A DNA stretch of 64,000 bases, taken from the NCBI GenBank assembly GCA_902578445.1, contig CACHDC010000001.1, positions 1-64,000 on the forward strand, in the 5' to 3' direction. The translations under genes were made by a program, and so were the position numbers. The notes under the pieces were generated by a model, which did not search any database, was not told the DNA's origin, and saw only the letters and a list, made by a program, of their open reading frames with translations. The stretch comes from an uncultured Synechococcaceae cyanobacterium. GTDB lineage: Bacteria > Cyanobacteriota > Cyanobacteriia > PCC-6307 > Cyanobiaceae. Shown piece after piece: positions 1-9,630 of this stretch (position 1 is the first letter of the stretch; the number at the start of each line of letters is the position of its first letter).

Positions 1-1
1 T

Positions 2-636
2 GCTTCAACTATTGCTAAAGCTATTCAAGAAAGCTTTAAGAATTTAATAAATATAGCGGGGAATCTGGGTTCAGGTCTTTTGAAATTAATATTCGTATTA
101 GCAGTAAGTTTGATGATTTCTATTGAACCAAAACAGTATAAAGAAAATATACTTCTTTTAATTCCAAAAAATTATCGCAATAAATTTAGAAATATTCTGG
201 AAAAATGCAATATTGCATTAGCAAATTGGACCTTTTCTATGGTTATCAGCTCATTATCAGTAGGTCTATTATCATTAATAGTTTTGTCTATATTAGACGT
301 CAAATATGTGTCTCAAATGCTTTAATAGCAATGGTTCTTAATATAATTCCAAATATAGGTCCAGTTATTAGTGGTATATTTCCAATCTCAATTGCACTAC
401 TTGATAATTTTTGGAAGCCACTGGCTGTTTTAGGATCATATGTAATAATTCAAAATATTGAAAGCTATATAATAATGCCTTCTATAATGAAGAAAAAAGC
501 CAACTTACTACCTGGTTTGACATTAATATCGCAATTTGGATTTACTTTCATTTTTGGTCCTTTAGGCTTAATACTTTCTCTTCCACTAGCTGTAGTAATT
601 CAGGTTTTAATCAAGGAATCATTTAAAGATATTTAA
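2..636 (+). pseudogene. AI-2E/PerM-family transporter, 5'-truncated by window edge and frameshifted near 303-325
   Basis: Frame 2 is open from base 2 to the stop at 323-325 (ASTIAKAIQESFKNL...LSILDVKYVSQML*); the homologous continuation (NALIAMVLNIIPNIGPVISGIFPIS...) is in frame 1 to 636. Confidence 0.75.
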
Positions 637-639
637 AAA

Positions 640-822
640 CTACTTAATTAATTTTTTATATAAATATGGGTATGAAAAAAGTATAAAGAAAGCTAAGGGA
701 TGTTTACCAATAGCAAAATATAGTGAACTAAATGTAAAATGATCAAATAATATTCTTATCTCGGTAGAAAGATCTATTAAAACTAAAGAAAATAAAATTA
801 TCAAATAGTAATTCAATTTCAT
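640..822 (-). CDS. small hydrophobic hypothetical protein (60 aa)
   Basis: ORF between transporter and secF, two hydrophobic stretches. Confidence 0.55.
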   Translation of the reverse strand: MKLNYYLIILFSLVLIDLSTEIRILFDHFTFSSLYFAIGKHPLAFFILFSYPYLYKKLIK

Positions 823-840
823 AATTTTAGAAGGTTAAGC

Positions 841-1755
841 TCAGTCTTTCAGCAACAAAGATGGAGCCAATAAAATACTTGAATAACTTCCAACTATTAT
901 TCCTAATGATAAGGCCAAAGAAAACCAAAATAGCGAGTAAGATCCAAACAATATTATGCTTAATAAAGGGATAAGGGTTGTAATACTTGTAAAAGTTGTT
1001 CTTCTAAATGATTCGTTAACTGATAATTGAATAGTTTCGTTATAGCCTTCTTTCTTTGATTTTAAATTCTCACGAATTCTATCAAATATAACAACTGTAT
1101 CATTTACAGAATAGCCAGCAATAGTTAACAATGACACAGCAAATAAACTGTTTACCTCGACGGATAATATAATTCCCAACCAAGAGAATATACCGAAAAC
1201 AATAAATAAGTCATGGAATAAAGCTAATAATGCAAATAATGCATATTTTTTATCAAATCTAATGGTTATATATAGAGAAATTGCAAATAAAGAAACCAAT
1301 AATGAAGTAACACAATTAGTAAGTAATCTTTTCCCAAGCTTTGGACCTATTAATCTTGAATCCTTACTCTCATAATTCAGAGGTCCAATAATATTATCAA
1401 GATTAGTAATAAGATTATTTGATTCTTCAATACTTAAATAAGGTGTTCTTATTGATATTAATTTATTATTATTTTGGAATTGTAATTTAAAATTATTTAA
1501 AACATTTTTATTTTTAGAGATCTCTCTTAAATTTTCCAAAACTGAATCAGGGGAAAGATTAGAACATTCCGCTTCACAAACTCTTTCTATTCTTAGTTCA
1601 TTTCCACCAACAAAATCCATCCCTAAATTTATAGGTTTCTTATAAGAAGTATTAAAAGTAGAATATAAAATTCCTAGCAGACTCAACAAAATAAGAACAG
1701 TTGAGAAACTAATTATCTTTTTTTTATTTTTTATTAGTTCAAGATTGTATTTCAT
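841..1755 (-). CDS. secF: protein translocase subunit SecF
   Basis: SecF motifs (MDFVGGNELRIE, AGYSVNDTVVIFDRIREN), adjacent to secD. Confidence 0.97.
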   Translation of the reverse strand: MKYNLELIKNKKKIISFSTVLILLSLLGILYSTFNTSYKKPINLGMDFVGGNELRIERVCEAECSNLSPDSVLENLREISKNKNVLNNFKLQFQNNNKLISIRTPYLSIEESNNLITNLDNIIGPLNYESKDSRLIGPKLGKRLLTNCVTSLLVSLFAISLYITIRFDKKYALFALLALFHDLFIVFGIFSWLGIILSVEVNSLFAVSLLTIAGYSVNDTVVIFDRIRENLKSKKEGYNETIQLSVNESFRRTTFTSITTLIPLLSIILFGSYSLFWFSLALSLGIIVGSYSSILLAPSLLLKD

Positions 1756-1778
1756 GGAAACTTAGAAAAAAAATTTTT

Positions 1779-3248
1779 TTAATTTGAAAAATTATTCCTT
1801 GGCAGATAGAGATTTTTCTGCCTCAAAGATTGATATGTTGTAAAAAATCGCAAAATAGTTTTAGAACAATTTAATGAGGTAAACAAGCTTATTAAGACTC
1901 CAATACCTAATGTTGCAGCAAAACCCTTAACAAAATTTGTTCCTAATAAAAACAATACAAAACAACTAAGAAGAGTTGTAATATGGCCATCAACTATGGA
2001 TGAATTAGCTCTTTGAAAACCGCTATCAATAGATCTTGTAAGAGTATTACCGTCATATAATTCTTCTCTAATTCTCTCAAATATAAGAATATTTGCATCA
2101 ACAGCCATACCAATGCTAAGAATAAGACCAGAAATTCCAGGTAAAGTTAAAGTTACAGGAATTAAAGAATATAGGGCCAAATTAAAGAAACCATATAGTA
2201 CTAGAGAAAGAACTGATACAAAACCTAGAATTCTATAATTAAAAATCATAAATATACCAACAAAAATTAATCCAATAATTGCTGCATAAAGACTTTTTAA
2301 AATGTTTTTGGATCCTAATAGAGCTCCTATTGTATTAGTTTCTACTATTTCTATTGGCAATGGCAATGAACCACCTTTAAGTTGAACTTCTAATTCTCTA
2401 GCGTCTTCAGCGCTAAAATTACCGCTTATTGTTGCTGATCCACCTGTAATCCCAGTACTAGCAAACTGACTACCAACACTAGCTTCACTTATTGATTCAC
2501 CATCAAGAATAATAGCCAATAGTTGATTAGTGCCAGCAATTGACTTTGTGATTTCAGAAAACTTTTCACCTCCTGAATTACTAAAAGTTAATAAAACTTC
2601 CCAATTACTATTTGTTTGTTCTTGTCTCCTTCCTGCGTTAATAAGATCCTTACCAGATAAATCTGTTTTAATAAATAAATTTGTAATTTCTTTATCAACA
2701 TATTTTTTGATTTCAATTAACTTCCCATATAAATCATTACTAGTAGATGAGTAATTCAATTCTTGCTCTATATCCTTAAGATCATCTTGAATAACTTTAA
2801 AGAAATTATCATCATTTTGACTTTTTTCTGCAAAGGAATATTGTTCAATTAATTCTTTAATACTAAATCTCTGTATTTGCAGAGTTTTTAAATCTGTAGA
2901 TGTTCCTTCTTTTTGGGTTCTGAATTCTAATAAAGCAGTCTTACCTAATACCCTTGAAGCAACTAATGGATTTTGTTCACCTGGTAATTCTAAAATCAAT
3001 TGATCTCTACCGAGGGTTTGCAAATTAGACTCAGAAACTCCTAAATTGTTAACTCGCCTATCTATAACCGAATTAACTGCTTCAAGTTCATCACTTGTTA
3101 CGTTACCTTCCTCTTTAATAATTTGTAGTGTAAGTTGAGAACCCCCTTGTAAATCCAATCCCAACTGTAAGGGATAATTTATTAATAGATAAAAAGATAA
3201 AGTAAGTAAAAATATAATAAAAAAAAGCCAACCTTGCCTTTTTTTCAT
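1779..3248 (-). CDS. secD: protein translocase subunit SecD
   Basis: LGLDLQGGSQL; GMAVDANILIFERIREE. Confidence 0.97.
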   Translation of the reverse strand: MKKRQGWLFFIIFLLTLSFYLLINYPLQLGLDLQGGSQLTLQIIKEEGNVTSDELEAVNSVIDRRVNNLGVSESNLQTLGRDQLILELPGEQNPLVASRVLGKTALLEFRTQKEGTSTDLKTLQIQRFSIKELIEQYSFAEKSQNDDNFFKVIQDDLKDIEQELNYSSTSNDLYGKLIEIKKYVDKEITNLFIKTDLSGKDLINAGRRQEQTNSNWEVLLTFSNSGGEKFSEITKSIAGTNQLLAIILDGESISEASVGSQFASTGITGGSATISGNFSAEDARELEVQLKGGSLPLPIEIVETNTIGALLGSKNILKSLYAAIIGLIFVGIFMIFNYRILGFVSVLSLVLYGFFNLALYSLIPVTLTLPGISGLILSIGMAVDANILIFERIREELYDGNTLTRSIDSGFQRANSSIVDGHITTLLSCFVLFLLGTNFVKGFAATLGIGVLISLFTSLNCSKTILRFFTTYQSLRQKNLYLPRNNFSN

Positions 3249-3251
3249 TGT

Positions 3252-4235
3252 CTATATTCTCCCACTAATTAAGTGTTCAACTTTTTCAACTATTTGATGT
3301 GGTTGGATTATTGTCAAATTTTCAAGATTTCCATTATAAGGAGTTGGAATATCCTGACTAGATAATCTAATTGGTCGGGCATCAAGATCATCGAAACACT
3401 CTTCTGTTATCAAGGCAATTAATTCTGCGCCAATACCTCCAGTCTTCATACATTCTTCAACAATAATTACTTTATTTGTTTTTCTTATTGATTTTGAGAT
3501 GGTTGCCATATCAAATGGTTTTAAACTTATTAAATCTATTAACTCAACATCTATTTCTTTTTTTTCTAATTCCTCAACAGCTTTAAGGCAGTGATGTCTC
3601 ATTCTTGAATAAGTCAATAAAGTAATATCTTTTCCTTCTTTTACAACGTCAGCCTGATCTAAAGCGCAGGTATAATCACCCTCAGGCAATTCTTCAGACA
3701 AATTGTATAGAAGAACATGTTCGAAAAATAGAACCGGATTATCATCTCTTATAGCTGCTTTCATTAAACCTTTAGCATTTGTGGGCGTACTACATGCAAC
3801 AATCTTTATGCCAGGAACTGCATGAAAATATGCTTCAAGTCTTTGACTATGCTCAGCACCAAGTTGACGACCAACTCCACCAGGTCCTCGAACTACTGCT
3901 GGTATTTTATAATTTCCGCCACTTGTATATCTAAGCATACCCATATTGTTTGATATCTGGTTAAATGCTAAAAGCAAAAAACCCATATTCATTCCTTCTA
4001 CTATTGGTCTCAAGCCAGTCATTGCTGCACCTACAGCCATACCCGTAAAACTATTCTCTGCAATTGGAGTATCTAAGACTCTTAACTCTCCATATTTTTC
4101 ATATAAATCCTTAGTTACCTTATAAGATCCTCCATATTGACCAACATCTTCCCCCATTACGCAAACATTTACATCATTTGCCATTTCTTCATCAATTGCC
4201 TCTTTCAAAGCATTAAATAATAATGTTCCAGCCAC
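3252..4235 (-). CDS. pdhB: pyruvate dehydrogenase E1 component beta subunit
   Basis: [39 protein letters not shown]. Confidence 0.96.
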   Translation of the reverse strand: MAGTLLFNALKEAIDEEMANDVNVCVMGEDVGQYGGSYKVTKDLYEKYGELRVLDTPIAENSFTGMAVGAAMTGLRPIVEGMNMGFLLLAFNQISNNMGMLRYTSGGNYKIPAVVRGPGGVGRQLGAEHSQRLEAYFHAVPGIKIVACSTPTNAKGLMKAAIRDDNPVLFFEHVLLYNLSEELPEGDYTCALDQADVVKEGKDITLLTYSRMRHHCLKAVEELEKKEIDVELIDLISLKPFDMATISKSIRKTNKVIIVEECMKTGGIGAELIALITEECFDDLDARPIRLSSQDIPTPYNGNLENLTIIQPHQIVEKVEHLISGRI

Positions 4236-4414
4236 AATTAATTACCTAATTAATCACATATATAATCCTACCACTTTGAATAATTCAACCTCCTTCAGCG
4301 AAGGTTATGAGTAGTAATATTGATAAAATCATTCCTGGCGACAGCAAAAGGACTAAAAGGCCTAAGTCATGTAAAGACATTCAAAGAAAGTGTTTTCTTA
4401 ATAATATTGGCAAT

Positions 4415-4717
4415 TCAACTTTTCTTCACAATAAAACTTCGAATAAATACAATAAAAAGACCTATACCTATAAAAGCAAACGAAAAAGTTAGCAAAAAAG
4501 ATAATCCAATTATTAAAGTATTAATACTAGAGGAAATATTTTGGACTATTTCAGAAGAATTAGATGGTTTATGTACTGAAAAATATATTGCAATTTTATT
4601 ACTTAAAAAATAAAAAAATATAAATAATAAAAAACTTGTTAATGATCCAACAATAAAATTTAAAGGTCCTTTTTCGGGAATATTTTTTTCAATATTCTCA
4701 TTAATATTATCAGCCAC
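4415..4717 (-). CDS. DUF3082-type membrane protein
   Basis: two TM segments, gene order before ispE as in cyanobacteria. Confidence 0.7.
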   Translation of the reverse strand: MADNINENIEKNIPEKGPLNFIVGSLTSFLLFIFFYFLSNKIAIYFSVHKPSNSSEIVQNISSSINTLIIGLSFLLTFSFAFIGIGLFIVFIRSFIVKKS

Positions 4718-4740
4718 AATAGATTTTTACATAAAAAAAT

Positions 4741-5676
4741 TTAAATGAATGTTATTCCCTTTTCAAGGAAAGTGCAAACCCATGAATCATAGCCTTTTTC
4801 TTTAAATAATTTAGAATTTGCAGTTAATTCTTTTTTAGCAGTCTCTATATCTTTAAATAGTGCAAAGCATGTGGGGCCTGATCCACTCATTGAAAATGTG
4901 AGACAATTTTCTAATTTAGAAAGTAAATATAATGCCTGCTTTACAGAATCATTTTCATTTTCAACAACTAACTGCAAATCATTTTTAATAGATAAATGTT
5001 TATTATTAAAATTTAAGTTATTTAAACTATTATCTCTTAAATTTTTCCTGATGTTCTCAATCATTACTCTATCAGTAATATATTGATCACAAAATCTTTT
5101 ACTATATTTTTTATAGGTTTCAGCAGTTGATACTGATACATTCGGATTTTTTAAAAGAACTGCTCCATATTCAAGGGTTGAATCTAATTTCTCCAAAATT
5201 TCGCCTCTTCCAAAACATAATTGAACACCACCATTTATAAAAAAGGGAATATCAGATCCTAAAGTTGATGCTAATGAACATAATGTTTCTTGATCTAAGT
5301 TCAAATCCCATAACTTATTAAGACCTATTAATGTTGCGGCTGCATTACTGGATCCACCAGCTAATCCTGCGCCAATTGGAATATTTTTTCTTAAAAATAT
5401 ATTCGCACCGTATTCTATATTTGATTTTTTCCTTAATAGATTTGCTGATTTAACAATTAAGTTATCATCAGATAAACTTAAATCATTACAATCAGATTCA
5501 AGTTTAATTAAACCTTCATTATTAATTTCAAATTCTAAATAATCTGAAAGATCGATATTTTGCATAATCATTGCTAACTCATGAAATCCATCCTCTCTTT
5601 TACCAATAACTTCAAGGTGCAAATTTATTTTGGCAGGAGATTTTATATTAATTTTCGTTTTAGCTAAATCTTGCAT
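4741..5676 (-). CDS. ispE: 4-diphosphocytidyl-2-C-methyl-D-erythritol kinase
   Basis: GHMP kinase motif PIGAGLAGGSSNAAATL. Confidence 0.96.
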   Translation of the reverse strand: MQDLAKTKINIKSPAKINLHLEVIGKREDGFHELAMIMQNIDLSDYLEFEINNEGLIKLESDCNDLSLSDDNLIVKSANLLRKKSNIEYGANIFLRKNIPIGAGLAGGSSNAAATLIGLNKLWDLNLDQETLCSLASTLGSDIPFFINGGVQLCFGRGEILEKLDSTLEYGAVLLKNPNVSVSTAETYKKYSKRFCDQYITDRVMIENIRKNLRDNSLNNLNFNNKHLSIKNDLQLVVENENDSVKQALYLLSKLENCLTFSMSGSGPTCFALFKDIETAKKELTANSKLFKEKGYDSWVCTFLEKGITFI

Positions 5677-5688
5677 ATATTTAAATTT

Positions 5689-6513
5689 TTATTTTTTAAT
5701 TTTAATACAATTTTCTGCAAGCTTAATCCATTGTTCAATTGAAATATCTTGTGGTCTTAAATTAAAACAAATTTTTGAAGATTCAGATAATTCACTTATC
5801 TCTTCATTTGAAAGTATTGAATTAAGAGTATTTCTAAGCATTTTTCTTCTTGAATTAAATGAAATTCTAAGAAGTTTATCTATATATTTTTCTAAACTTA
5901 AGTCCATTCTTAAATTATTTTTGATTGGTTCGAAAACTACTAAAGAAGAAAAAACTTTTGGAGGCGGACTAAATGATGAAGGCGGTACATCACATATTCT
6001 TTTTATTTTTGATAGAAGTTGCATTCTTATACTAAGCGCTCCAGCATTGGGACTACCTTCTTTTGACAAAATCCTATCTACAACGTCTTTCTGCATTAAA
6101 AATATTATTTTTTCGTAATGATAGTTTCTTATAATGCCCAATCGACCTATAAAAATATCCAATATCGGGCCAGTTATATTGTAAGGAATATTTGCAATCA
6201 CTTTTGTAATCTTCTTATTAATCGAATCTAAATTTACAGAAAGAATATCTCCCTGCTGCAGTGAAAACTTATCATTATTATTGAATTTATCATTTAATAA
6301 ATTTATTAAATCTTTATCTAATTCAACTGCATGTAATTTTTTTATTTCTGAATCTAACAACTTAGATGTTAAAGCTCCTTTACCAGGACCAATTTCTAAA
6401 ATAAAGTCATTTTCATTAAGAACAGCAACTTCTTTAATTTTTTCTAATATCTTTTTATTTACCAACCAATGTTGTCCAAATCTTTTTTTTTGATGATAGT
6501 TTTTAGAATTCAT
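5689..6513 (-). CDS. rsmA: 16S rRNA dimethyladenosine transferase
   Basis: [30 protein letters not shown]. Confidence 0.96.
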   Translation of the reverse strand: MNSKNYHQKKRFGQHWLVNKKILEKIKEVAVLNENDFILEIGPGKGALTSKLLDSEIKKLHAVELDKDLINLLNDKFNNNDKFSLQQGDILSVNLDSINKKITKVIANIPYNITGPILDIFIGRLGIIRNYHYEKIIFLMQKDVVDRILSKEGSPNAGALSIRMQLLSKIKRICDVPPSSFSPPPKVFSSLVVFEPIKNNLRMDLSLEKYIDKLLRISFNSRRKMLRNTLNSILSNEEISELSESSKICFNLRPQDISIEQWIKLAENCIKIKK

Positions 6514-6569
6514 CTAAAAGATAAATAATATGTTTAAATTAAATATGAATTTATTTAATACTTTATATC

Positions 6570-6902
6570 ATGAGCTTATCAAAAAAGAATTTAGATAAAC
6601 TCAATAAATTTAAAAAAAAGAAAAATTTAAATAACGAAAGTAAAACTATAAATAATTACACAAATATAAATAATAATGATAATTTAATCACCAATTCACT
6701 TAATTCAGAAGATCCCAATAAAATTTTTTATTCGTTAATTGATAATTCAGAATCTTTAGAAGAGACTTCTAACGTTAATAATTCATTAAGAAAAAGTGAG
6801 CTTAATAAAATTAATATGAATTCTAAAAAAGATAATATTTCCAGGAAATTAACAACCGAAGAGGAACTATATGATGAATTTAATTATCTTCTTGATGAAT
6901 AA
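6570..6902 (+). CDS. Asn/Lys-rich hypothetical protein
   Basis: ORF upstream of rlmH; low complexity. Confidence 0.5.
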   Translation: MSLSKKNLDKLNKFKKKKNLNNESKTINNYTNINNNDNLITNSLNSEDPNKIFYSLIDNSESLEETSNVNNSLRKSELNKINMNSKKDNISRKLTTEEELYDEFNYLLDE

Positions 6903-6921
6903 TTAGTTTTAACATTTACTT

Positions 6922-7338
6922 ATGCTTCAGAGTAATAGATTAGTAGTTCATGCTATCGGCAAAATAAAGAAACTTTGGATTAGAGATGGAATTAATCAAT
7001 ATAAAAAAAGAATGCCTGAACTTATCGTTAATGAGTTAAAGACTTTTAATTTAAATAATCTTAGTTCCAATAACAATATTATTATATGCCTAAGTGAAGA
7101 AGGGAAACAGTTTAATTCAGTTGAACTATGTTCCTTGCTCTTGAATTTTAAAAATAAAAAAATTAATTTCTTAATCGGTGATACTGATGGAGTTAGTTCA
7201 GATATAAAAGAAAAATCAGATCTTGTACTAAGCCTGTCTCCTTTAACTTTTCCTCATGAATTAGCTAGATTAATCCTAATCGAGCAAATCTATAGAGCTA
7301 TTTCTATATCTAACAACTCCCCTTACCATCGTTCTTAA
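6922..7338 (+). CDS. rlmH: 23S rRNA (pseudouridine1915-N3)-methyltransferase
   Basis: [43 protein letters not shown]-terminus. Confidence 0.94.
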   Translation: MLQSNRLVVHAIGKIKKLWIRDGINQYKKRMPELIVNELKTFNLNNLSSNNNIIICLSEEGKQFNSVELCSLLLNFKNKKINFLIGDTDGVSSDIKEKSDLVLSLSPLTFPHELARLILIEQIYRAISISNNSPYHRS

Positions 7339-7409
7339 AAAGATTAGATTTAATCTAAAATTAATCTATAAAACTTTAATAACTAACTATTTTTTGTTTT
7401 TTTATTATA

Positions 7410-7425
7410 TAGTACATATATACTA
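7410..7425. promoter_or_regulatory. LexA (SOS)-like box upstream of umuD
   Basis: TAGTACATATATACTA; one mismatch to cyanobacterial RGTACNNNDGTWCB. Confidence 0.6.
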
Positions 7426-7436
7426 TTAATTTAACC

Positions 7437-7853
7437 TTGGATTCTTTTGATTCAACTACTAAAAAATTTAAAATCCCCTTATTAACTGATTCAGTATCAG
7501 CAGGGTTTCCTTCTCCTGCAGATGACTATACGGAAGAAAATATTGATTTAAACGAACATTTAATATCTAATCCGTTTAGCACTTTTTTTCTTAGAGTTAA
7601 AGGTGACTCAATGATAAATGCAGGAATTAAAGATAAAGATTTAATAATAGTAGACAAGAGCTTAACAGCCCGACCAGGGAATATCATCATTGCGATGATA
7701 GACGGAGAATTTACAATAAAAAGATTATCTATAAAAAATAATGAATTATATTTAAAAGCAGAAAATCATAATTATCCTGATTTTAGATTTAAAAACCATA
7801 TTGATGTACAGATATGGGGAGTTGTTATTTATTCAATACATAGCTATTTATGA
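7437..7853 (+). CDS. umuD: UmuD-like SOS mutagenesis peptidase (TTG start)
   Basis: SAGFPSPADDY cleavage region, GDSMINAGIKDKD, IDGEFTIKRL. Confidence 0.93.
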   Translation: MDSFDSTTKKFKIPLLTDSVSAGFPSPADDYTEENIDLNEHLISNPFSTFFLRVKGDSMINAGIKDKDLIIVDKSLTARPGNIIIAMIDGEFTIKRLSIKNNELYLKAENHNYPDFRFKNHIDVQIWGVVIYSIHSYL

Positions 7854-9136
7854 GAATTTCAAATATTGATGCAATAGCTCTTATAGATGCTAATAATTTT
7901 TACGCGTCATGTGAACAAAATATTAATCCTCATTTGAGAAATAAACCAGTAGTAATCTTATCTAATAATGACGGATGTATCATTGCAAGAAGCCCTGAAG
8001 CACGAGCTTTAAAAATTAAAATGGGAACTCCGTATTTTAAGGTCAAAGAAAGACTAAATAAATTAGATGTAGCAGTCTTAAGCTCAAACTACTCGCTTTA
8101 TGGGGATATGAGCAGAAGACTAATGAATTTACTGAAAAACTACTGTGAACAGATAGAAATTTATTCTATTGACGAAGCATTCGTCTCAATATCTAGACCT
8201 AATGATGAAAATCTATATCCTTGGGCAAGAAGCATAAGATCATTAATATATCAGAATCTAGGGATCACCATAACAGTAGGAATAGGAGAAAATAAAGTAA
8301 GAGCAAAAATTGCTAATAAACTAGCTAAAAATATTGATTATTCAGCTGGAATATTTGATTTAGCTAGAACCGAAAATGAGAATAATTATTTGAAAAGAAT
8401 TCGTATAGATAAGATATGGGGAGTCGGGAAACAAACCTCTAATTGGTTGCAAAGTAAAGGTATTAAAAATGCAAGAGAACTAAGAGATATGGAAGAAAAT
8501 GAAATCATTAAGAAATTAGGCATCGTAGGGAAAAGACTGCAATTAGAACTGAAAGGCCATAGATGCCTGCCCATAGAAAAAAACAAGAAATCAAAAAAAG
8601 AAATTCAGGTGAGCAGGAGTTTCGGCACGCCTATCACAAAATTAGAAGACTTAACTCAAGCACTGGCAACTCACGCAATAAAAGCCTCTGAAAAAATGAG
8701 AAGTCAGAATTTGCAATCATCCAATATTAGAGTATTTGCTAGAACCAGTAAATATTCAAGTCAAAATTATCAAAGAAGTGCTCATAGAAAACTTACAAAT
8801 GCAACAGATGACACAAACAGCATTTTAAAAATAGTAGTTGAATTATCTAAAGAAATTTATAATCCCGAATATAAATTCTCAAAAGCTGGTGTTTTAATGC
8901 AGGATTTAACAAATAGCGAATATTTACAGCAATCAGTTATCAATTACAAATCTCAGAAAGTCTTAAAAAAATCAACAAATCTTATGAAAACGATTGATTT
9001 ATTAAATAAAAGATTTAATAACAATGCAATTACATGGGCCATTACAAAAAATCCACAAAGTTGGAAGATGAATAAGAATTTCTTAAGTCGCTCATCTACA
9101 ACTGATATAGAACAAATCCCGACTATAGTGAAGTAA
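7850..9136 (+). CDS. umuC: Y-family DNA polymerase UmuC
   Basis: IDANNFYASCEQ, YSIDEAFVS; overlaps umuD by 4 nt. Confidence 0.95.
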   Translation: MRISNIDAIALIDANNFYASCEQNINPHLRNKPVVILSNNDGCIIARSPEARALKIKMGTPYFKVKERLNKLDVAVLSSNYSLYGDMSRRLMNLLKNYCEQIEIYSIDEAFVSISRPNDENLYPWARSIRSLIYQNLGITITVGIGENKVRAKIANKLAKNIDYSAGIFDLARTENENNYLKRIRIDKIWGVGKQTSNWLQSKGIKNARELRDMEENEIIKKLGIVGKRLQLELKGHRCLPIEKNKKSKKEIQVSRSFGTPITKLEDLTQALATHAIKASEKMRSQNLQSSNIRVFARTSKYSSQNYQRSAHRKLTNATDDTNSILKIVVELSKEIYNPEYKFSKAGVLMQDLTNSEYLQQSVINYKSQKVLKKSTNLMKTIDLLNKRFNNNAITWAITKNPQSWKMNKNFLSRSSTTDIEQIPTIVK

Positions 9137-9146
9137 ACAAAATAGA

Positions 9147-9614
9147 ATGGAATTTATATTATTTTTGAGCAAATTAGATAAAGAGATTCTTAACTTATTA
9201 ATAAAAGCAAACTACATAGTTGAAGAAAATAAAATTGAATGTCTATTAAACAAAGAAATAAAAGGGCTACATAATTTTATAGAAAATAAAATAATAATAT
9301 GCACTGAAAATGCAAAAAGGAAAACAAATTATAGAAATAAGAATAAACAACCAAATAAAGATAACTTCAAAACAGAAAGAGCAATAAGAAAAGCATTAAG
9401 ACACGAAGCAACTCATGCGATACAAAAATGTAATGACAATAAAACAATAGGAGATATAAAAAAATTAGAAAGCAAATTGCATCAAAGTAAAAGAAAAGCA
9501 TTAGAGTTCTCTAGTTCAAATTTTTTTGGGACTTATGCGAAGGAAGTAGAAGCTTATGTTCTTGAAGATAAACCCAAAAAAGTTAAAAACTTGATTAAAA
9601 AATACTGCCTATAA
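9147..9614 (+). CDS. putative HExxH zinc metallopeptidase-like protein
   Basis: LRHEATHAIQ and downstream YAKEVEAYVLE; starts 10 nt after umuC. Confidence 0.6.
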   Translation: MEFILFLSKLDKEILNLLIKANYIVEENKIECLLNKEIKGLHNFIENKIIICTENAKRKTNYRNKNKQPNKDNFKTERAIRKALRHEATHAIQKCNDNKTIGDIKKLESKLHQSKRKALEFSSSNFFGTYAKEVEAYVLEDKPKKVKNLIKKYCL

Positions 9615-9630
9615 ATTAAAATTTTTTATA

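Noticed and set aside
4307-4613. Two + strand ORFs (61 and 97 aa)
   Set aside because: Overlap antisense to the better supported DUF3082-type CDS at 4415-4717; composition looks like reverse-complement artefact.
5630-6118. 162-aa + strand ORF
   Set aside because: Antisense to ispE/rsmA; no domain.
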